Origin: Cytophagia bacterium
Lineage (GTDB): Bacteria; Bacteroidota; Bacteroidia; UBA7662
DNA: 13,949 nucleotides
NCBI GenBank assembly: GCA_009926405.1
Contig: RFOZ01000038.1
Location: 1 to 13,949 of the forward strand
Direction: 5' to 3'
Within the stretch, counting starts at the first letter, position 1. The number at the start of each line of letters is the position of its first letter. Shown piece after piece: positions 5,926-11,279 of this stretch. Below the pieces are notes generated by a model. That model did no database searches. It was given only the letters and a program-made list of their open reading frames with translations, and was not told where the DNA came from. The translations under genes and the position numbers were made by a program.

Positions 5926-6415
5926 GTTCCAAACGGGCAATTTTCCAACCCACCTCTACAACCGAAGGCAGGGGACTCACCCGCATGTTTTGCAGAACCC
6001 GAAAGGTATAAACTCCCTTTCGACGCAAGATCAAACGATCTTGAACGGGAACCTCGACTGAATACAAGTCCCCCAACGAACTCTGCCCCAGCCAGCGACC
6101 TTCGGAATCAGTCAAAGGGATGTCGCTGTTCCAAACCGAAGAATCACCCGCCGGTCCTGTTACCAAACAAACCACATGCACGTTGCGGTAGGGGTAATCC
6201 CCTTCGTGACGCAATTGAAGCCATAAGCGACAGGCGTTGACGCTGTCTTGGTTATCAAAACGAAAGACGACGGCGCTTCGATCCCTCCAGCCTCCCTGGG
6301 GCAACAGGACCTGAGCATCGTATTCCGCCGTCGCAGAACATCCTGTAATGAACATGAATGCTAGCCCAACGCCGATGGCATTCAACCTGCTGTATAAGCA
6401 ACCGGAAAATTTCAT
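5915..6415 (-). CDS. gldH: gliding motility lipoprotein GldH
   Basis: Predicted lipoprotein of 166 residues matching GldH, an envelope protein required for gliding in flavobacteria and linked to the type IX secretion machinery. The signal ends in the lipobox I-T-G-C26. The family features follow: W-rich start of the mature domain (GGWRDRSAVVFRF), the motif LRHEGDYPYRNVHV, the D-x-x-G-x-W-x-G block (DSEGRWLGQSSLGD), then GVYTFRVLQNMR and the closing SPLPSVVEVGWKI. Its ATG at 6415 overlaps the TAA of the PSP1 gene (TAATG), so the two are translationally coupled. The tail overlaps the convergent T9SS-tail protein gene by 11 bp. GldH, together with the two sorting-tail proteins in this window, supports a T9SS-bearing organism. 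Confidence 0.88.
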   Translation of the reverse strand: MKFSGCLYSRLNAIGVGLAFMFITGCSATAEYDAQVLLPQGGWRDRSAVVFRFDNQDSVNACRLWLQLRHEGDYPYRNVHVVCLVTGPAGDSSVWNSDIPLTDSEGRWLGQSSLGDLYSVEVPVQDRLILRRKGVYTFRVLQNMRVSPLPSVVEVGWKIARLEPTD

Positions 6416-7446
6416 TAGGGGGTGCTGGGCTTGACCGCTGGCGCAGGAGCCTTGGGCTTGGTTCGCTTTTTCTTGCGACTCTTGTTCTTGGGACGGTCAA
6501 AGCGGTTCAACCCCCCGCCAACATTCACCTCGTAATCGGGCTCGGTTTCGACTGTTTTTTCCTCAACCGGGGCGTATCCGCTCAGGCTTTCGGGAATAAC
6601 GCCTTTCTGAATTTGATCCAACAATTCCCGAACCTGATCAACATGCAGTCCCACCGTAGGGTTCTCGGATCCACCGGCTTCTCGGCGACGGAGTTGAAAC
6701 CACATGGTCTTCTTGAAAATATCGGTTTTGATGCAATCAAAAACCCCGGTCTTGGTCTGCAAAAAGCGAACGCCTTTGGGAATATCCTTGATGGCATCCA
6801 AATAGGTGTCCAATTCATAATTCAGGCAACACTTGAGGCGACCGCATTGTCCGGATAATTTCACTTGGTTAATGGACAATTGCTGGTATCGAGCCGCTGT
6901 TGAAGTTACCGGCTTGAAATCGGTTAACCAGGTACTGCAACACAATTCACGACCACAAACACCCAAGCCCCCGAGCCGTGCCGCTTCTTGACGGGAATTG
7001 ATTTGACGCATTTCAACACGGGCGCTGAGGTTTTCGGCTAGTTTGCGAACCAATTCCCGGAAATCCACCCGCTGCTCGGCCGTGTAATAAAGGAAAATTT
7101 TGGAGGCATCGGCCTGGTATTCCACGTCGGTCAACTTCATGTTGAGGCGCATCATGTCCACCACACCGCGGGCCCGGCCCAAGACATCCATCTCTTTGGA
7201 TCTCAGCCCCTGCAATCGCTCGCGCTCTGTTTCATTTGCTTTGCGAAAAATCTTGCGAACCTCGCTATCGCTCGTGCTCTGCTTCCGTTTACGCATTTGC
7301 AATCGGACCAACTCACCCTTGAGGGTAACCTGACCCATATCGTAACCGTTTTTGGCTTCGACCACCACCCATTCGTTGGGGTACAGGGCCGCTTTGGAAG
7401 CGTTCACAAAATACTCTTTGCGGTTAGCCTTGAACCGCCCACCCAT
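6415..7446 (-). CDS. PSP1-domain protein (RicT/YaaT-like), main frame after a frameshift
   Basis: Main part of a PSP1 superfamily protein related to B. subtilis RicT (YaaT), a cytoplasmic factor that with its partners binds [4Fe-4S] clusters and affects RNA processing. From the ATG at 7446 the frame encodes 343 residues. The start (RFKANRKEYFVN) is the usual beginning of the conserved core. A basic linker (MRKRKQ) and the PSP1 domain (residues about 60-150) follow, then the cysteine motifs CGRELCC (Cys164, 169, 170) and CGRLKCC (Cys201, 206, 207). The C-terminal tail is Lys/Pro-rich. The expected Cys-rich N-terminus is present just upstream but in another frame (7404-7595). Frame analysis places the break between 7446 and 7407, because an in-frame TGA directly precedes this ATG. 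The gene lies between holB and gldH, overlapping gldH by one base (TAATG). Confidence 0.85.
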   Translation of the reverse strand: MGGRFKANRKEYFVNASKAALYPNEWVVVEAKNGYDMGQVTLKGELVRLQMRKRKQSTSDSEVRKIFRKANETERERLQGLRSKEMDVLGRARGVVDMMRLNMKLTDVEYQADASKIFLYYTAEQRVDFRELVRKLAENLSARVEMRQINSRQEAARLGGLGVCGRELCCSTWLTDFKPVTSTAARYQQLSINQVKLSGQCGRLKCCLNYELDTYLDAIKDIPKGVRFLQTKTGVFDCIKTDIFKKTMWFQLRRREAGGSENPTVGLHVDQVRELLDQIQKGVIPESLSGYAPVEEKTVETEPDYEVNVGGGLNRFDRPKNKSRKKKRTKPKAPAPAVKPSTP

Positions 7447-7595
7447 TCAGGCTCGCTTGAACCCTGGGGTTCGGCGGGTAGGTCCGCTAGCCAGTCAAAG
7501 GCATTAAAACGATTGCAGCCACCGCTGGCACAATGCCCCTTGCTCCCGCATCCGGCGGGCGAACAAGATCCTCCACTGCAATTACCGCATCCCAT
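7404..7595 (-). CDS. N-terminal Cys-rich segment of the PSP1 gene, out of frame
   Basis: From the ATG at 7595 this frame encodes MGCGNCSGGSC, then further Cys residues, then NRFNAFDWLADLP, ending at a TGA at 7406-7404 after 63 codons. Bacteroidota PSP1 proteins characteristically begin with such a Gly/Cys-rich leader followed by a FDWL block. The segment is therefore the natural N-terminus of the next frame rather than an independent gene. Cysteines fall at residues 3, 6, 11, 16, 22 and 27. After EPEWVGG the protein similarity continues in the other frame (GRFKANRKEYF). One extra base near 7440, such as GGGG for GGG, would restore a single protein of about 392 residues. Possible explanations are a sequencing or assembly error, a genuine mutation, or recoding. 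I saw no canonical slippery heptamer. Confidence 0.75.
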   Translation of the reverse strand: MGCGNCSGGSCSPAGCGSKGHCASGGCNRFNAFDWLADLPAEPQGSSEPEWVGGSRLTAKSIL

Positions 7596-7647
7596 ATTTT
7601 CCTGTATGGGCGAAGATACGGCCAAAACCAACCTTCAAAGAAGGAAC

Positions 7648-8472
7648 TCAGGCTCCGAACAAAGGAGCAGAACCCACCGCAAGGGGACGATGGTTGCTCG
7701 CTTTGATTTGTCGCTTTTTTTCGGCGGCCAAGGCTTCCTGCAAATCAAAAAATAAATTGTGCATGACCAATCGCTGATGCCCGTTGCGCTCCAGCCGGTA
7801 GGAAGCCGTTTCCAAAGCCTCCTGCATCGCGGCCAAACTGGGCGCAGAAATAAACGGCGAGAACTTGACCACAAAATCGTTTTCTTCGGCCGACCAACCA
7901 CTGCCTTGGATTTGGAGGTGCCGGTAGAGATAGCATTGCCGCAACAACAAAAGGCCGTAATCCATAAAACCTTTGAGGGCTTCCCTTCCTGCATCGCCGG
8001 CTTCATTCACCCAACGCTGCACCTCCGTGACTTTGGAACCATAGGCCAGCCTCAAAAGGTTCATGAACCGGCGACCGTGTTCGTATGGTTCTTCGTTCAT
8101 GCTCTGTAAAGCCTTATGCAAATCACCATTGGCTTGAACCGCGCCATCGGCTGCTCTATCGGCCGGGTAGCCCGCATCCAACAAGTAGGTTCTAATGGAT
8201 TCGGTATCCAAAGGAGGAACCCGCAGGGTTCGAGTCCTGGACAAAATCGTGGGTAATATTTGTTCAGGCTGGGAACTCACCAGCAAAAAAATCGTTCGCT
8301 CAGGGGGCTCCTCCAGCATCTTGAGCAATAGGTTTCCAGCCTCCCCAAGGTATTCGGCTAACCACAAGAGAACCACCTTGTAGCGTCCCTCAAAAGCGGA
8401 TAAACCCAGTTTGGAGAGAATAGCATAGCATTCGTGGCGGGATATATTCAATTGTTTTTGGTCAGCCTGCAT
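7648..8472 (-). CDS. holB: DNA polymerase III delta' subunit, C-terminal part
   Basis: C-terminal 274 residues of the clamp-loader delta' subunit, which helps load the sliding clamp during replication. It picks up where the N-terminal fragment stops: LNISRHECYAILSKLGL, FEGRYKVVLLWLAEYLG (the Walker B-like strand position), NLLLKMLEEPPERT, and LPTILSRTRTL, the delta' SRC region reading SRT with the arginine kept. The rest is the helical collar domain. The ATG at 8472 shares one base with the TAA of the upstream fragment (TAATG). Relative to Bacteroidota delta' proteins little or nothing seems to be missing at the junction, so a single-base change explains the split. As sequenced, translation of this half would need coupling at the TAATG. 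Its stop is 52 bp before the start of the PSP1 leader. Confidence 0.88.
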   Translation of the reverse strand: MQADQKQLNISRHECYAILSKLGLSAFEGRYKVVLLWLAEYLGEAGNLLLKMLEEPPERTIFLLVSSQPEQILPTILSRTRTLRVPPLDTESIRTYLLDAGYPADRAADGAVQANGDLHKALQSMNEEPYEHGRRFMNLLRLAYGSKVTEVQRWVNEAGDAGREALKGFMDYGLLLLRQCYLYRHLQIQGSGWSAEENDFVVKFSPFISAPSLAAMQEALETASYRLERNGHQRLVMHNLFFDLQEALAAEKKRQIKASNHRPLAVGSAPLFGA

Positions 8473-8816
8473 TACTCCAAGTGAGGGTTTTGGGTAAAGG
8501 CTTGGCGGAATTCACGCATCCATTGTTCGGATCCGGGCTTTTCGCTCTCACCGGGCCTGGTAACAACCGGAAAAACCCAATGCAAGTCGGGATGAATCAG
8601 TTTATCAACCTTGCGACAGGAAGCGCATTCGCCGCAGGAATCAAGCTCGCCTGGCTGGTGGCACATGAGCCACTGGGCATAGGCCAAAGCCAATGGTAGT
8701 TTTCCGGATCCAGGCGGGCCCGCAAAAAGTTGGGCATGGGGAATTTGGCCGCTTTCCAAACCCTGCCTCAAAAGAGCTTTGACCCCCTCCTGCCCGGGTA
8801 TATCGGCCAATTTCAT
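8472..8816 (-). CDS. holB: DNA polymerase III delta' subunit, N-terminal part
   Basis: N-terminal 114 residues of delta'. The start MKLADIPGQE at 8816 is typical for the family; an in-frame ATG at 8852 would add 12 unusual residues. It contains the phosphate-loop-like GPPGSGK (residues 33-39) and the zinc module, Cys52, Cys61, Cys64 and Cys67 (C-x8-C-x2-C-x2-C). The conserved block IHPDLHWVFPVV follows, and then NPHLE and a TAA at 8474-8472. The remainder of the protein continues from an overlapping ATG in another frame. The conserved order delta' > PSP1 protein is also known from Firmicutes (holB-yaaT), which supports both assignments. Divergent from the SixA-like gene, with 41 bp between starts. 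Confidence 0.88.
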   Translation of the reverse strand: MKLADIPGQEGVKALLRQGLESGQIPHAQLFAGPPGSGKLPLALAYAQWLMCHQPGELDSCGECASCRKVDKLIHPDLHWVFPVVTRPGESEKPGSEQWMREFRQAFTQNPHLE

Positions 8817-8819
8817 ACC

Positions 8820-8850
8820 CAAAGTTAAGATTTTGGTGCTACCTTTCAAC
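8820..8850 (-). promoter_or_regulatory. Candidate promoter of the holB-PSP1-gldH operon
   Basis: On the minus strand TAACTTTG (8827-8820) matches the Bacteroidota -7 consensus TAnnTTTG exactly, and a TTG (8850-8848) lies 20 bp upstream as a -33 element. The spacing is as expected. If real, transcription would begin at or within a few bases of the ATG at 8816, giving an almost leaderless mRNA and ruling out the ATG at 8852. Confidence 0.4.
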
Positions 8851-8857
8851 ATAGCCC

Positions 8858-9361
8858 ATGAAGCTGATTCTGCTCCGCCATGCCAAAGCCCAAAAAGCTA
8901 CCGGGGATGTCCCGGATCGTGACAGACCTCTTCAGGAGCGGGGTCAATGGCAGACATTCCTACTGGCACAACACCTCCCCGGACCTTTGGCCGTGGATGG
9001 ATCCCTGAAGTGGACCATTTGGTGCAGTCCGGCCCTTCGAACCCTTCAAACCCTTCAAGGCTGGCAGAAACATAGCCAAAAATCCAGCGCTTGGGATGGG
9101 CTTCCAAATCCACAGATGCATCCCTGGCTGTACCTAGCGGACGCGGAGCGATTGGAGTCTGAACGCCTTTTGCTGGACCCCGCTTCGAACCTGCTGGTCA
9201 TCGGTCATAACAACGGACTAAGCGATTGGGCCGAAACACTTCTTGGAAAAGTTCGTTCTCCCCTTCGCACCGGCCAAATCCTGGTGCTCCAAGAAAATAC
9301 CCAAGAAGATTCGACCGCCATTTGGCAAGAGGAACAATCGTGGGTTGCGGACCAAGAATGA
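8858..9361 (+). CDS. SixA-like phosphohistidine phosphatase (histidine phosphatase family)
   Basis: Histidine-phosphatase superfamily protein of 167 residues, closest in layout to SixA, which removes phosphate from phosphohistidine on signalling or PTS proteins in the cytoplasm. It begins directly with the RHG-type motif MKLILLRHAKA (nucleophile His8). DRDRPLQERG follows (SixA proteins typically have D-x-x-R-x-L-x-x-x-G), then SPALRTLQT with a phosphate-pocket arginine, and the second active-site histidine in LLVIGHNNGLSDWA. The short length without an insertion fits SixA rather than phosphoglycerate mutases. The substrate cannot be told from sequence. Its last bases overlap the start of the outer-membrane barrel gene (ATGA), suggesting coupling. 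A short direct repeat (aacccttcaaacccttcaa) near 9038 encodes TLQTLQ. Confidence 0.87.
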   Translation: MKLILLRHAKAQKATGDVPDRDRPLQERGQWQTFLLAQHLPGPLAVDGSLKWTIWCSPALRTLQTLQGWQKHSQKSSAWDGLPNPQMHPWLYLADAERLESERLLLDPASNLLVIGHNNGLSDWAETLLGKVRSPLRTGQILVLQENTQEDSTAIWQEEQSWVADQE

Positions 9362-10680
9362 TCTTACGTATAAGCAGGGTGCGTATTGCAACTCCAATGA
9401 GTTGGCTGTTACGGTTTGTTCTCCAAAACAACCCTTTAGCCCTTGGATTGGCCTTGGTTGCAGGGCCACACCTTCCGACCACTGCGTTGGGAAACTTCCA
9501 AAAATCCTCCTCCTTCACAGGCGATACGATTGCGGCCTTCGATCCTAATAACCAAAACACAGGGCAAAATCGTCTGAACTTTTGGATGAATTCATTAAAG
9601 AATTCGCCGGTTTTACCCTCCCCTGTTATGGGACGCTCGCCTGAAACCGGTTTTCTTGTAGGCATGGGGTTGTTCTTTGGACCAGGTAAAAACCAAGGAA
9701 CCGATGGGGGCCGCGGGTCCCAATGGAACATTGCGGGAGCATACACGACCAAAAAGCAATGGATTTTTAGCCATTCGGGTACCTACTCCACCCCCGAGGA
9801 TCGTTCCCTTTGGCAATGGAACCTGGGCTGGCGACGTTTTTGGGATCGCTTTTATGGGATAGGACCCGGAATAAACGCCGATGTATGGACACCTTATCGC
9901 TTTCATACCGCCAATTTTCAGATCACCTACAACCGTCGGCTGGGATTGGGGCGGCATTTTGTGGGTCCTGTTTTGCGATTCAATACCATGAATCAGGTAC
10001 GCTGGGATGGTCCCCTGCCCGATAGCCTGGTCTCCAAGGTTCCGGGCTATTGGGGACACCGAACCCTGGGACTGGGCGGACGCTGGGTTTACGATACCCG
10101 ACGCCATGTCATCAACCCCCGAAATGGCCTGTTCTTTGAAGGTTCCATCCGATGGCATCCAGCCATGCCAAAAGCCCTTTCCCCGGAAGCGGAGGCTTGG
10201 AGACAACGGCAGTTTGTTCCGGATGATTCCGTTTTTAATCCATCCTATTGGTTCTGGAATCTAGACCTGCGGGGTTACCAACCCCTTCATAACATCAAAC
10301 ATTTTGATGCCGTGTGGGCCTGGCGCCTTGTCATGCAATCGGCTGGCAACGGTGTAGCCTTTCGGGAGATGCCAGGACTGGGTGGTGATAATTTGTTGCG
10401 AGGTCATTTCCGGGGCTCTTATCGAGACCGCTGTTTGTGGGGCGTAGAAAACGAATGGCGCGGGCAATGGGGATCCCATGTTGGTTGGAACCTGTACAAC
10501 GGCTGGGGAATGGTTGGGCCCTCTTGGTCAGCGATGAGCCGTTACCAACCCAGGTTATCCTACGGCGCAGGACTACGCTGGACCCCTAACCCATCCGCCA
10601 GAACCCTGTTGCGTATCGATTGGGCCCGTACCATCGATGGCCACAGCGGCATTTACTTTGAGGTCAACGAGGCCTTTTGA
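9358..10680 (+). CDS. BamA/TamA (Omp85) family outer membrane beta-barrel, no POTRA domain
   Basis: Outer-membrane protein of 440 residues whose sequence reads as an Omp85/D15 surface-antigen barrel throughout. After an N-terminal signal (RISRVRIATPMSWLLRFV, LALGLALVAG) come repeated aromatic-rich amphipathic strands. They include YGIGPGINAD, GPVLRFNTMN, LGLGGRWVYDTRRHVINPRNG (the conserved D-x-R-x-x...P..G segment), the loop-6-like MPGLGGDNLLRGHFRG (VRGF/Y equivalent LRGH), and a final strand ending in Phe, IYFEVNEAF, as expected of a barrel signal. No POTRA repeats are present, so it is unlikely to be the essential BamA; small barrels of this kind are common in Bacteroidota and their function is unclear. 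I use the ATG at 9358, which overlaps the SixA stop as ATGA. The frame is open further upstream inside sixA, but that is a shadow. The DUF3109 gene follows 17 bp later. Confidence 0.85.
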   Translation: MILRISRVRIATPMSWLLRFVLQNNPLALGLALVAGPHLPTTALGNFQKSSSFTGDTIAAFDPNNQNTGQNRLNFWMNSLKNSPVLPSPVMGRSPETGFLVGMGLFFGPGKNQGTDGGRGSQWNIAGAYTTKKQWIFSHSGTYSTPEDRSLWQWNLGWRRFWDRFYGIGPGINADVWTPYRFHTANFQITYNRRLGLGRHFVGPVLRFNTMNQVRWDGPLPDSLVSKVPGYWGHRTLGLGGRWVYDTRRHVINPRNGLFFEGSIRWHPAMPKALSPEAEAWRQRQFVPDDSVFNPSYWFWNLDLRGYQPLHNIKHFDAVWAWRLVMQSAGNGVAFREMPGLGGDNLLRGHFRGSYRDRCLWGVENEWRGQWGSHVGWNLYNGWGMVGPSWSAMSRYQPRLSYGAGLRWTPNPSARTLLRIDWARTIDGHSGIYFEVNEAF

Positions 10681-10697
10681 ATTTAGCCCCCCTTCCC

Positions 10698-11279
10698 ATG
10701 ATTTACGAAATTGACGGTGTCCTGGTTTCCGAAGAAATCCTCCGAGAACCTTTTGCTTGCTCCATTTTGCATTGCAAGGGTGCCTGTTGCGAAGAAGGAG
10801 ATCTAGGTGCCCCCCTGGACGAGTCCGAACTCCCCCTGATTCAACAAGACTTGGACCGGATTAAGCCCTACCTACCCACCGAATCGGTGGAGACCATTGA
10901 TCGCCTTGGATTCTACGAAAGGGCTCCGGACGGAGAAGCGGTTACCCAAACCCTGAACGGCCGAGCTTGTGTCTTTGCAAAACGCGACCCGAACGGTCAT
11001 TGGCAATGCGGCATTGAGCAAGCCTGGAAGGCCGGAAAAACAAACTTTCGCAAACCCCTGTCCTGCCACCTCTACCCTATTCGAGTCAGTTCCCTTCGAG
11101 GCGGGGGCGAAGCCCTCAACTACGATCGCTGGGATATATGCCAACCTGCCTGCAATACCCGTAACAACGGGGGTATCCGGATGTATGAATTCCTTCAAGT
11201 GGCTCTAGAGCGAAAATACGGGAGCGCCTGGTTCAACCAATTAAAAGAGGTTGCCTCAATCCTTCCAGAGCAAAGTTAA
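10698..11279 (+). CDS. DUF3109 family cysteine-cluster protein
   Basis: Cytoplasmic protein of 193 residues matching DUF3109, a cysteine-rich family widespread in Bacteroidota and related to Fe-S/zinc cluster proteins of the YkgJ type. Motifs in order are IDGVLVSEEIL, CSILHCKGACCEEGDLGAPL, NGRACVFA, QCGIEQAWKAGK, a highly conserved KPLSCHLYPIR, and YDRWDICQPAC. A terminal helix follows (YEFLQVALERKYG..WF). About nine conserved Cys residues could hold a metal cluster, but the biological role is unknown. The ATG at 10698 gives the family start; the frame is open to a TTG at 10677 inside the barrel gene's stop region. It is the last gene of the sixA > barrel > DUF3109 run. Its final 24 bp overlap, on the opposite strand, the end of the large sorting-tail protein gene. 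Confidence 0.9.
   Translation: MIYEIDGVLVSEEILREPFACSILHCKGACCEEGDLGAPLDESELPLIQQDLDRIKPYLPTESVETIDRLGFYERAPDGEAVTQTLNGRACVFAKRDPNGHWQCGIEQAWKAGKTNFRKPLSCHLYPIRVSSLRGGGEALNYDRWDICQPACNTRNNGGIRMYEFLQVALERKYGSAWFNQLKEVASILPEQS

Noticed and set aside
7430..7450. Programmed -1 ribosomal frameshift in the PSP1 gene
   Set aside because: No canonical X-XXY-YYZ slippery heptamer or obvious downstream pseudoknot is visible, so recoding was not called; a single-base indel is simpler.
9198..9752. Minus-strand ORF of 184 codons
   Set aside because: It lies entirely opposite the SixA and Omp85-barrel genes, which have clear family motifs. Its translation has no recognisable domain and a shadow-like composition.
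9613..10206. Minus-strand ORF of 197 codons
   Set aside because: Antisense to the beta-barrel gene, no domain or signal; a frame shadow of G/W-rich coding sequence.
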